Positions 1 to 6,837 of a DNA stretch of 38,953 bases are shown here, in pieces (position 1 is the first letter of the stretch; every line of letters begins with the position of its first letter). Location: assembly GCA_947625255.1 (NCBI GenBank), contig CANQNT010000033.1, forward strand, positions 1 through 38,953. Reading direction: 5' to 3'. Source of the stretch: an uncultured Acetatifactor sp. GTDB taxonomy: Bacteria; Bacillota; Clostridia; Lachnospirales; Lachnospiraceae. A model generated the notes under the pieces. It was not told the DNA's origin. It searched no databases and saw only the letters and a program-made list of their open reading frames with translations. Position numbers and translations under genes: made by a program.

Positions 1-94
1 AGGCGCGTGGATAACCTATTGTTTCCCGTTTTGTGTCGGAATGGGGTAGGCGGAACAAGATTTACCTTTCGGCGCTGGTTTGCCGGGCTGGCGC

Positions 95-123
95 TTGTAT
101 TTTTCATACATTTGTGCTATAGT
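95..123 (+). promoter_or_regulatory. sigma-A promoter of the esterase/ATP-grasp cassette
   Basis: A -35 box TTGTAT (95-100) and a -10 box TATAGT (118-123) are separated by exactly 17 bases. TGC immediately before the -10 box makes it an extended -10. The first gene of the cassette begins 74 bases downstream behind a GAGGGAGG ribosome binding site (184-191). No other gene is seen in positions 1-196. Confidence 0.6.
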
Positions 124-196
124 CTAGGGAAGATGCGGAGGCTGATACGACTCCGCGGATTGGCGGGAAATTTTCCCGTGTCTGAGGGAGGCAATC

Positions 197-964
197 ATGG
201 TAGAAAAATGGACGATCACCATTCCGGAGCTGACGGGAGCGGAAACGAGGAACGCTTATATCTATCTGCCGGAATCCTATTCTTATGAGCGCAATAAGAG
301 ATATCCGGTCCTATATATGTTTGACGGACATAACGTATTCTTCGATTCCGACGCCACCTATGGTAAAAGCTGGGGTATGAAAGAATATCTGGATTACACA
401 AACACACAGCTTATCGTGGCCGCGGTAGAATGCAACCATAATCCGGACAACGGACGGCTGAAAGAATATGCGCCCTTTACGTTTTATGACTCAACGCTGG
501 GAAACATCACGGGACTCGGTGCTTTGACGATGGAATGGCTGGTACATACTTTTAAGGAGTATATAGACCACGAATACCGCACCATGTCGGACCGCAGTCA
601 TACCTTTATCGCGGGAAGCTCCATGGGAGGACTGATGAGCCTGTATGCCATCACAAAGTATAACCTGTTTTTTTCCAAGGCGGCCGCCCTCTCTCCTTCG
701 ATCTGGTTCGCGGCGGATAACCTGGACCACATGATTCTGGATGCCCATATCCAGCCAGACACCACGGTTTACATGGATTATGGCTCCAACGAAATCCGGC
801 ATCATGCAAATATGCGCAGGCAATTTTCCCATGTGACGGAGCTTTTGCTGCAGAAGCAGATTTATCTCACCAGCCGCATTGTTCCTTACGGGGATCACTG
901 CGAGGCCAGCTGGGAACGCCAGATTCCTTTCTTTATGAATATCTTCTTCTACCAGCCCGGCTAA
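197..964 (+). CDS. alpha/beta-hydrolase fold esterase, enterochelin esterase/YieL-like (PF00756 type)
   Basis: This is a 255-residue cytoplasmic hydrolase with no signal peptide. It opens with a beta-sandwich-like segment (residues 1-40, YIYLPESYSYERNKRYPVLYMFDGHN), which is typical of the putative-esterase family related to enterochelin esterase and esterase D. The nucleophile elbow GSSMGG is at residues 140-145, giving Ser142. The catalytic His is probably His234 in YGDHCEASW, near the C-terminus as expected. The start follows a GAGGGAGG site at 5-base spacing. It is the first gene of a three-gene + strand cassette (esterase, esterase, ATP-grasp). The substrate is unknown; the family cleaves carboxylic esters including siderophore and acyl-CoA-like thioesters. 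The family call is firm and the specific role is not. Confidence 0.85.
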   Translation: MVEKWTITIPELTGAETRNAYIYLPESYSYERNKRYPVLYMFDGHNVFFDSDATYGKSWGMKEYLDYTNTQLIVAAVECNHNPDNGRLKEYAPFTFYDSTLGNITGLGALTMEWLVHTFKEYIDHEYRTMSDRSHTFIAGSSMGGLMSLYAITKYNLFFSKAAALSPSIWFAADNLDHMILDAHIQPDTTVYMDYGSNEIRHHANMRRQFSHVTELLLQKQIYLTSRIVPYGDHCEASWERQIPFFMNIFFYQPG

Positions 965-1070
965 GCGGCCACAAATCGTCTGTACCGGCACTCTGGCCAG
1001 GCGGCCGCAAATCGTCTGTACCGGCACTCTGGCCAGGCGGCCGCTGGCCGCTGCCGACATCCCCGGCCAG
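965..1070 (+). repeat. 36-bp tandem direct repeat, two copies plus a degenerate third
   Basis: Copies at 965-1000 and 1001-1036 are 36 bases each and differ at one position only (GCGGCCAC versus GCGGCCGC at the unit start). A third unit, 1037-1070, keeps the GCGGCCGC start and GGCCAG end but has a different middle. The array starts directly after the stop codon of the first esterase. There are no spacers between units, so it is a minisatellite and not CRISPR. It may form GC-rich structure between the two esterase genes. Confidence 0.9.
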
Positions 1071-1115
1071 GACCGCAAAACAAGCGTCTTAAAAAACTCA
1101 GAAAGGTGTCGAAAT

Positions 1116-1883
1116 ATGGAAACACAATACTTTAAGGATTATAGCCCCGCTCTCGGCAGAGATATGGAATGTAAGGTCTACGGCCACGGCGGCAGACCCG
1201 TTCTCTTCATCCCATGTCAGAACGGACGCTTTTTTGATTTTGAAAATTTTAACATGACGGATCCCTGGGGTCCCTGGATCGAAGACGGACGGGTAATGGT
1301 TTTTTCCATTGATACCATTGATGCCGAGACCTGGTCCAATGCCGCAGGGGATCCCGGCTGGCGCATCCGCCGATATGAGGATTGGATCCGCTACATCACG
1401 GATGAAATGGTCCCTTTCATGCGGGATATGGTCAATGATCGAAACGGCTGGAGCGGATATCCCGGCGTCATGGTCTTTGGTTGTAGTCTGGGCGCCACCC
1501 ACGCCGCAAATCTCTACTTCCGCAGGCCGGATTTGTTTGACCGCCTGCTGGCCTTAAGCGGTATCTATACCGCGGAATATGGTTTTGGTTCCTATATGGA
1601 CGATGTGGTCTATCAAAATTCTCCCGTGCATTACCTGGCCAATCTGCCGCCTGACCACCCATTCATTGACTTATATAATAGAAAGAAAGCCGTGATCTGT
1701 GTAGGCCAGGGACCTTGGGAAATGCCTGATGCAACCAGACAATTGCACGACATACTCCGTTCCAGGCATATCAATGTCTGGGTGGATTATTGGGGATATG
1801 ATTGTGCCCATGATTGGGGCTGGTGGTATCGGCAAGTAAGCTATTTCCTGCCCCATTTACTGGATGCGGAGGAAGCCGCGTAA
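1116..1883 (+). CDS. alpha/beta-hydrolase fold esterase (COG4947-like)
   Basis: This is a second 255-residue hydrolase, clearly different in sequence from the esterase upstream. The N-terminal part (YGHGGRPVLFIPCQNGRFFDFENF) carries the oxyanion-side strand. The nucleophile elbow GCSLGA is at residues 122-127, giving Ser124. The C-terminal YDCAHDWGWW places a likely catalytic His at residue 232. It has neither signal peptide nor membrane segment. The start has an AGAAAGGTG site just upstream. It lies 151 bases after the first esterase and 41 bases before the ATP-grasp gene, same strand, so co-transcription is likely. The substrate is unknown. Two unrelated esterases next to a ligase suggest they trim or release a product that the ligase makes; that is inference. 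Confidence 0.8.
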   Translation: METQYFKDYSPALGRDMECKVYGHGGRPVLFIPCQNGRFFDFENFNMTDPWGPWIEDGRVMVFSIDTIDAETWSNAAGDPGWRIRRYEDWIRYITDEMVPFMRDMVNDRNGWSGYPGVMVFGCSLGATHAANLYFRRPDLFDRLLALSGIYTAEYGFGSYMDDVVYQNSPVHYLANLPPDHPFIDLYNRKKAVICVGQGPWEMPDATRQLHDILRSRHINVWVDYWGYDCAHDWGWWYRQVSYFLPHLLDAEEAA

Positions 1884-1924
1884 GAAAAGAATAAGCGCCA
1901 TGGCGCGGAAATGAGGATATGATT

Positions 1925-3121
1925 ATGAAAAATTTTGTGTTTATTTCTCCTAATTTCCCTACGAATTACTGGATGTTCTGCAGGGAGCTGAAAAAAAACG
2001 GACTGAATGTGCTGGGGATTGGCGATCAGCCCTATGATCAACTGACCCAAAACATGAAAGACAGTCTCAACGAGTATTACAAGGTCAGCAATCTGGAAAA
2101 TGATGACGAAGTCTATCGTGCCGTTGCGTTTTTCATTTTCAAGCATGGCCGTATTGACTGGCTGGAATCCAACAATGAATACTGGCTGGAGCGCGACGCG
2201 AAGCTGCGCACGGATTTTAACATCACTTCCGGTTTTCAGGTATCGGATATGCCCAGGGTTAAGTTCAAATCCAAGATGAAAGAATACTATCGCAAAGCCG
2301 GCATCCCCGTGGCCAGATACCACATGGTTGACAATCTTGAAAACTGTAAGGCATTCATAGAAAAAGTGGGCTACCCCGTGGTGGCCAAGCCGGATAATGG
2401 CGTGGGTGCTTCCCACACTTTCAGACTGGATAACGAATACGAGCTGAAGCGCTTCTTCGACCTGAAGTGGCCCGACACCCAGTATATCATGGAGGAATAT
2501 GTTGACGGCGAGGTAAATTCCTATGACGCCATCATTGATTCCAAGGGCGAGCCCATGTTCGAGACAGGCAATGTAACCCCCGTTTCTCTCATGGATATTG
2601 TAAATACCTCCGCCAACTCCCTCTACTACATTCTGAAAAACCTGCCGGAGGATACCCGCAGCGCCGGCCGCGCAACGGTCAAGAGCTTCGGTGTCAAGAG
2701 CCGGTTCGTACATTTTGAATTCTTCCGCCTGCTCAAGGATCAGGAGGGTCTGGGGAAAAAGGGAGAAATCGTGGCCCTGGAAGTAAATATGCGTCCCAGC
2801 GGCGGCTTCACGCCTGATATGATCGACTTTGCACACAGTACCGATGTTTACAAAATCTGGGCGGACATGATCGCCTTTGACCGCTCCACCATGCCCATCG
2901 GTCAGCACGCCTACTGCGCGTATGCGGGCCGCCGGGACGGCAAGGACTTCGTCATGAGCCATGCCGCCATTATGGAGAAATATAAGGACAACATGAAGAT
3001 GGTGGATCGTATTCCCGATGTTCTGGCAGGGGCCATGGGCAATCAGATGTATGTGGCCGTTTTCAAGACCCAGGAAGAAATGGATGAATTTTACCAGGAT
3101 ATTTTGAGCTGCAGAGAATAA
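1925..3121 (+). CDS. ATP-grasp domain ligase of unknown substrate
   Basis: A 398-residue protein. Residues 1-100 form a Rossmann-like pre-ATP-grasp domain (FVFISPNFPTNYW... GIGDQPYD), as in carbamoyl-phosphate-synthase-like and carboxylate-amine ligases. The ATP-binding part follows: KPDNGVGAS at residues 155-163 is the flexible glycine-rich loop, MEEYVDGEVNSYDA is the hinge region, and EVNMRPSGGFTPDMID (from residue 286) carries the Mg-binding Glu/Asn and phosphate contacts. Such enzymes join a carboxylate to an amine or thiol through an acyl-phosphate. ATG at 1919 and ATG at 1925 are both possible; the AGG at 1914-1916 is 2 bases from the first and 8 from the second, so 1925 is preferred. 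It is the last gene of the cassette with two esterases and ends before a hairpin at 3145-3184. Confidence 0.8.
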   Translation: MKNFVFISPNFPTNYWMFCRELKKNGLNVLGIGDQPYDQLTQNMKDSLNEYYKVSNLENDDEVYRAVAFFIFKHGRIDWLESNNEYWLERDAKLRTDFNITSGFQVSDMPRVKFKSKMKEYYRKAGIPVARYHMVDNLENCKAFIEKVGYPVVAKPDNGVGASHTFRLDNEYELKRFFDLKWPDTQYIMEEYVDGEVNSYDAIIDSKGEPMFETGNVTPVSLMDIVNTSANSLYYILKNLPEDTRSAGRATVKSFGVKSRFVHFEFFRLLKDQEGLGKKGEIVALEVNMRPSGGFTPDMIDFAHSTDVYKIWADMIAFDRSTMPIGQHAYCAYAGRRDGKDFVMSHAAIMEKYKDNMKMVDRIPDVLAGAMGNQMYVAVFKTQEEMDEFYQDILSCRE

Positions 3122-3144
3122 TCATCGAATAAAGAAACGGATAT

Positions 3145-3184
3145 CCCCGGCGGACGCGTGACCATCGCGCGCTGCCGGGGTTTT
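3145..3184 (+). terminator. weak intrinsic terminator after the ATP-grasp gene
   Basis: CCCCGGC (3145-3151) pairs with GCCGGGG (3174-3180), with further partial GCG pairing inside, followed by TTTT. The T run is short. The ribosome binding site of the broken hydrolase (AGGAGG, 3187-3192) starts right after it, so read-through may once have mattered. Confidence 0.5.
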
Positions 3185-3197
3185 ACAGGAGGTTTTC

Positions 3198-3540
3198 ATG
3201 ACAAGCAATCAAATACCCGACCCGGAAAGATCTCGCGATAAGGTGGTGGACGGCTATTCTGCCGACGCAGCCGTCATCAATCTGGCGGAGGGAGGCTTAA
3301 GCACCTGGGATCAAAGCTACTTTGACTTGGGGAAAAATGACATTGGCAGCGGAGATCTGGTGGTACTGCAATTGGGACATAACGAGGCAAGGGCAAGCAT
3401 CCGGGAACCATACTGATAGGATGACCCTCCACAAGGACCCTACCCATATGAATGATTACGGGGCAGACAATACCTGCAGGCTTGTTGCCCAGGAACTGAA
3501 GAATTTGGTTCCTGAATTCTTCAGGGAGGTTTTACCCGAG
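3198..3540 (+). pseudogene. broken SGNH/GDSL hydrolase (rhamnogalacturonan acetylesterase-like remnant)
   Basis: An ATG at 3198 behind a perfect AGGAGG opens a 72-codon frame. It contains AAVINLAEGGLSTWDQSYFD and GDLVVLQLGHNEA, the block II and block III (GHN) region of rhamnogalacturonan acetylesterase-type SGNH hydrolases. It stops at 3416. The next frame, from about 3416, continues with DPTHMNDYGADNTCRLVAQELKNLVPEF, which matches block V with its catalytic Asp-x-x-His and the C-terminal helix. Missing are block I with the nucleophilic GDS Ser and most of the middle of the protein, about 100 residues or more. The gene is therefore N-terminally truncated, internally deleted and frameshifted, and cannot be catalytic. 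The intact ribosome binding site suggests recent decay. Confidence 0.7.
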
Positions 3541-3626
3541 GCACACCAGGAATCCTTTTCCCTGCAACCTTTTGGACTTCTCTTCCTACTGCCGGGGAGC
3601 TTTACAAATTGCGGAAGGAAACGCGA

Positions 3627-3666
3627 TAAAAAAGCGGATGGCATACAAAACATGTCATCCGCTTTT
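3627..3666 (-). terminator. bidirectional terminator at the end of cstA
   Basis: AAAGCGGATG (3631-3640) pairs with CATCCGCTTT (3656-3665) around a 15-base loop. On the minus strand the stem is followed by a T run (complement of 3627-3633), which ends the cstA transcript. On the plus strand TTTT also follows the stem, so it can stop transcripts from the hydrolase remnant. Confidence 0.8.
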
Positions 3667-3688
3667 CATTTATTCATTTACATCAGAA

Positions 3689-5389
3689 TTATTTCTTATC
3701 CTTCTTGCTGATGGCTACGAAAGTCTGAATGCCTTCGACCACAAGGATCACGGCCAGAATCACCATGGCGGCAGCGAACAGAAGCTGGAACCAGTCACCC
3801 CACTTCGCGGTACCAGCACCCACCATGCCGATCTTGGTGAACACGGTGGTAATCAGGCTGGTGATGGTAGCGACAAGCATGAACACCATAGGAATGTAGA
3901 ACATCTTGTTGTTCTTACCGACATTGCCAAGCCATGCGGCAACAGCCATCAGGGCAATCCCCGCAAGCAGCTGGTTGGCAGCACCGAACAGACCCCAGAT
4001 CTGGCTCAGGCTCAAACCGCCCAGAACACATCCGATCACAACCATCAAAAGCGTACCGGTCAAAGGATAAGCAAGAACCTTACGGATTCCGGTAGCATCC
4101 TTATAGGTAGCTTCGCCTTCCTTTAAGAAAAGCTCACTGAACATGAAACGGCTCAGACGAGTACCGGTATCCAGGCTGGTCAGCGCAAATACGGAAACGG
4201 CCAGGGTCAGCAATGCATAAACCGTACCATAAACAGCGGATTCCTCCGTGCCGAACATGGTAGCGATACCGGCGGCAAACGCCGCGGAAGGAGAGCCGAA
4301 TCCGCCACTGGTGTATGTAGTATAAACCATACCGACAGCGATCAGGGAAATGACGCCAAGCGCGGACTCAATCAGCATGGAACCATAACCGATGGGTTTT
4401 GCGTCAGCCTCGTTAGCAAGCTGCTTGGAAGAAGTACCGGTGGAAATCAGGCTGTGGAAACCGGAGCAGGCGCCGCAGGCCACGGTGATAAACAGAGCCG
4501 GGAACATGGTTCCGATTCCGGTCTTCCATCCGGTCACGACAGGAATCTGGAAATCGGCCGTTCCTGCAAAAGCGGAGAAAATAATACCCAAAATGGCAAC
4601 AATCATCATCGCGTAAAGCAGGAAACTGGAAAGGTAATCACGAGGCTGCAGCAGGATCCATACGGGAACCAGGGAAGCTGTCGTGATATAAACGCCGATC
4701 AATACGATCCATGCGGTACGGCCAAGGGCAAAGCCCACGTTCAGGCCAAGCGCCAGCATAAGGACAATGCAAACGATACCGGCGATGGTGGCAGGCAGGG
4801 TCTTGACACCCATGCGGTTGGTCAGAAAACCATAACCAATGGCCAGAACGATGAACAGCAGAGAGATAATCGCCGTCGTCTCATTACCGGTGGGATTGGT
4901 TGTGAATCCAATAGGATTGGCCGAAGCAAAGGTACCGGCTACCACGTTTACAAAGGAAGCGATAACCAGAATCAGAACCAGCAGCGCGAAAACAATGAAC
5001 AGCTTCTTGGCCCTGTCGCCCATGGAATCCTCAATAATCTCACCAACGGACTTTCCGCCGTGGCGAATGGACGCGAACAGGGAACCGAAGTCCTGCAGTC
5101 CGCCAAAGAAGATACCGCCGATCACGCACCACAAAAACACAGGGAGCCAGCCGAAAACGGAAGCCTGAATCGGCCCGTTAATGGGGCCTGCGCCAGCGAT
5201 GGAAGAAAAATGATGTCCCATCAATACCGCGGGCTTGGCAGGGACATAGTCGACACCATCTTCCAGTTCCACGGCAGGCGTCTTTCTGTTGGGGTCAATT
5301 CCCCACTGTTTTGCAAGCCAGGAACCATAATAGATATAGCCCAATACCAGCAAAACGATTGCTGCTAAAATAATGAGAATAGCAGTCAT
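3689..5389 (-). CDS. cstA: CstA-family carbon starvation / peptide or pyruvate transporter
   Basis: This 566-residue polytopic membrane protein has about 15 hydrophobic segments. Family hallmarks seen are the N-terminal YIYYGSWLAKQWGIDPNRKTPAVELEDGVDYVP, then HHFSSIAGAGPINGPIQA in the first third, and ACGACSGFHSLISTGTSSKQL mid-protein. E. coli CstA is about 700 residues; this shorter form is common in Firmicutes. CstA proteins are induced on carbon starvation and have been linked to uptake of peptides and pyruvate; the substrate here cannot be read. The gene is last in a minus-strand operon with two small unrecognised genes. It starts at 5389 behind AGAGGTG, 25 bases after the previous stop, and ends at a good terminator. 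No LytS/LytT-type regulator genes are adjacent. Confidence 0.9.
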   Translation of the reverse strand: MTAILIILAAIVLLVLGYIYYGSWLAKQWGIDPNRKTPAVELEDGVDYVPAKPAVLMGHHFSSIAGAGPINGPIQASVFGWLPVFLWCVIGGIFFGGLQDFGSLFASIRHGGKSVGEIIEDSMGDRAKKLFIVFALLVLILVIASFVNVVAGTFASANPIGFTTNPTGNETTAIISLLFIVLAIGYGFLTNRMGVKTLPATIAGIVCIVLMLALGLNVGFALGRTAWIVLIGVYITTASLVPVWILLQPRDYLSSFLLYAMMIVAILGIIFSAFAGTADFQIPVVTGWKTGIGTMFPALFITVACGACSGFHSLISTGTSSKQLANEADAKPIGYGSMLIESALGVISLIAVGMVYTTYTSGGFGSPSAAFAAGIATMFGTEESAVYGTVYALLTLAVSVFALTSLDTGTRLSRFMFSELFLKEGEATYKDATGIRKVLAYPLTGTLLMVVIGCVLGGLSLSQIWGLFGAANQLLAGIALMAVAAWLGNVGKNNKMFYIPMVFMLVATITSLITTVFTKIGMVGAGTAKWGDWFQLLFAAAMVILAVILVVEGIQTFVAISKKDKK

Positions 5390-5414
5390 GATACAACACC
5401 TCTCTTTTGATTAA

Positions 5415-5906
5415 TTACTTTATATTGCGAAAGAGCTTCCGCAGGTCCTTTCCTCTCCTATTGTAGAAAAGTTCCCCCGTGGAAATCTCCATTGCAATCA
5501 CACTGTAATGACTCCAACCCTGCAGAGTGTGATGATAGCTTTGGTAACGCTTCACCTTTCGAAGATAATCCTTTGCCTCTTTTTCCACCGTTTCCGCCAG
5601 AATCACCAGAATGATGTCCGTGCTGCGGTGGTTCTTATGGGGCTTTACGCGGTTCATTCCCTCTTCCCAGGCTCTCTCGTCCAACAGACGCGCCCGTTCC
5701 GGCGTCAGAACGTCCTCCGTGGCAAAAAACACATATTCATGGGCTTCCGCCTCCGAAATCGTGGCACTCCTCAATAAAAAATACTGTTCGTCGTGGGTAT
5801 GGAAAACCGCTTCCGCGGAAAAAGGCTCAGCCACTTCTTCCGTGCTCACATTATAATAACGCTTATAGGAATTCAACAGGACTCCAAGCGCCTCAGAAGT
5901 GGTCAT
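5415..5906 (-). CDS. unrecognised 163-residue protein upstream of cstA
   Basis: I do not recognise this family. The protein is soluble and charged, with no signal peptide or membrane segment. Residues 1-25 look helical (SEALGVLLNSYKRYYNV), the middle is mixed alpha/beta (AVFHTHDEQYFLLRSATISEAEAHEYVFFATEDVLTPERARLL), and the tail is basic (YNRRGKDLRKLFRNIK). His and Tyr are frequent (YQSYHHTLQGWSHYSV). The ATG overlaps the stop of the 128-residue gene upstream in an ATGA four-base overlap, and cstA starts 25 bases after its stop. It is therefore translationally coupled on one side and almost certainly co-transcribed with cstA. A role in regulating or sensing for the transporter is inference from position only. 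Confidence 0.7.
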   Translation of the reverse strand: MTTSEALGVLLNSYKRYYNVSTEEVAEPFSAEAVFHTHDEQYFLLRSATISEAEAHEYVFFATEDVLTPERARLLDERAWEEGMNRVKPHKNHRSTDIILVILAETVEKEAKDYLRKVKRYQSYHHTLQGWSHYSVIAMEISTGELFYNRRGKDLRKLFRNIK

Positions 5907-6289
5907 AGCTTCTTCTCTCCTTTGGAATCATTCTTGAGCGGATGGCCGCAGACCGCATCGGGCGCCAATTCTTTCAGACAATCGATCAGGACCCTGGCCG
6001 CCTTGGTACCGGGCAGCTCAATCTGTGCCAGTTCTCCCGCATCTCCGCAGATCACAAGGTTTTCCATCTGAAAATCCCCCTTACCGCAGCAAAGCTTGGC
6101 CGGGACCATCATAACCCTGCGAAAATACCTGCGAATCTCATTATAAGGTATGTAATAGACTTTGCGCATAGAACGGAAAAAGAATAGGCCCTTGCCCAGA
6201 CGAATCTTACCGATCTGACGCCCGGACTTATATTCCGTCTGCAAATCCCCGCCTTCCAAAACGGCGCTTCCCAAAGGATAAAACTTCAT
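5903..6289 (-). CDS. unrecognised 128-residue protein, first gene of the cstA operon
   Basis: No named family is recognised. The pattern of short beta-strand-like stretches (KIRLGKGLFFFRSMRKVYYIPYNEIRRYFRRV, then LCCGKGDFQMENLVICGDAGELAQIELP) followed by one C-terminal helix (TKAARVLIDCLKELAP) resembles the strand-rich core plus helix of bacterial PH-like domains. That is a fold guess only. Cys-Cys and two further Cys are present. It starts at 6289 behind AAGGAGT, 84 bases from a good promoter (6373-6401), and its stop overlaps the next gene by four bases. With the 163-residue protein it forms a coupled pair feeding into cstA. Confidence 0.7.
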   Translation of the reverse strand: MKFYPLGSAVLEGGDLQTEYKSGRQIGKIRLGKGLFFFRSMRKVYYIPYNEIRRYFRRVMMVPAKLCCGKGDFQMENLVICGDAGELAQIELPGTKAARVLIDCLKELAPDAVCGHPLKNDSKGEKKL

Positions 6290-6372
6290 CTATTAGACTC
6301 CTTAAATATAAAAATGCGGCGAGCAGTGTACCAATGCTCCCCATTTGGCCGGCCCTTTTGCCAACTTAGGTC

Positions 6373-6401
6373 ATTTTACCACACATTTTGCCGCTTTACA
6401 A
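6373..6401 (-). promoter_or_regulatory. promoter of the cstA operon
   Basis: On the minus strand, TTGTAA (complement of 6396-6401) and TAAAAT (complement of 6373-6378) are separated by 17 bases, with TGG directly before the -10 box (extended -10). The leader to the first start codon is about 80 bases and contains a short GAGCA/TGCTC hairpin. No convincing catabolite-repression operator was seen. Confidence 0.6.
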
Positions 6402-6651
6402 CATCAAAGTATAAAAAAATTAAATTTTTTTAAAATTTTTAATTCCATATATCTCAAAACCGTCTTTATGCAATTGATGATAAAATCCTTAAAAGAATAA
6501 AAAATACGATCCGATTGTGATAATATGTTCAATGAAATTGCATGAAAAACCAGTGGCAAAAAAATGCCTGCTCCATATTTCCAAAATACTCTGTTGGCGG
6601 ATTGGAGGAGCAAAAATAAGATAAAGTAATAACAAAATAAGAATCGTAGGT

Positions 6652-6743
6652 TGTAAAAACTTTGAAAAAGGTATGGATTATTGTGTAAAAATCTTGTAAA
6701 ATAAATATGGTTTTGCTTTCAATAACTTTACATAAATTTTACA
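6652..6743 (+). promoter_or_regulatory. 11-bp-spaced TGTAAA / TTTACA hexamers, candidate PhoP operator
   Basis: TGTAAA occurs at 6684-6689 and 6695-6700, exactly 11 bases apart. Its reverse complement TTTACA occurs at 6727-6732 and 6738-6743, again exactly 11 bases apart. A further TGTAAA at 6652 is followed 11 bases on by the near-match TGAAAA (6663). An 11-bp period of TTAACA-like hexamers is how Bacillus PhoP boxes are built. The gene downstream is a phosphate cotransporter, which fits phosphate control. The rest of the 500-base gap is AT-rich and holds no convincing gene. Confidence 0.45.
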
Positions 6744-6837
6744 AAGGAAGTTCTGCGCTCCTTACACAGCCCGATAAAGGAAATGGGATAAGAGAATGTG
6801 CAAGGACTTGCAAAGAATGTCAGAGGTAAAAAGGGAC

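Noticed and set aside
965..1070. 36-bp repeats as a CRISPR array
   Set aside because: The units are head to tail without spacers, there are only two good copies, and no cas gene is present.
491..1078. 195-codon minus-strand frame with a repeated RLARVPVQTICG segment
   Set aside because: The repeat is just the minisatellite read in frame, and the rest is antisense to the first esterase; no ribosome binding site.
1841..2962. 373-codon minus-strand frame
   Set aside because: It lies fully antisense to the ATP-grasp gene, whose family motifs are clear; the antisense translation has no recognisable domain.
4454..5368. 304-codon plus-strand frame
   Set aside because: It is antisense to cstA and has the Gln/Asn/His-rich composition typical of a shadow of a membrane-protein gene.
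6404..6613. 69-codon minus-strand frame in the AT-rich gap before the Na/Pi transporter
   Set aside because: It has no ribosome binding site and low-complexity ends, and it runs into the cstA promoter region; AT-rich chance frame.
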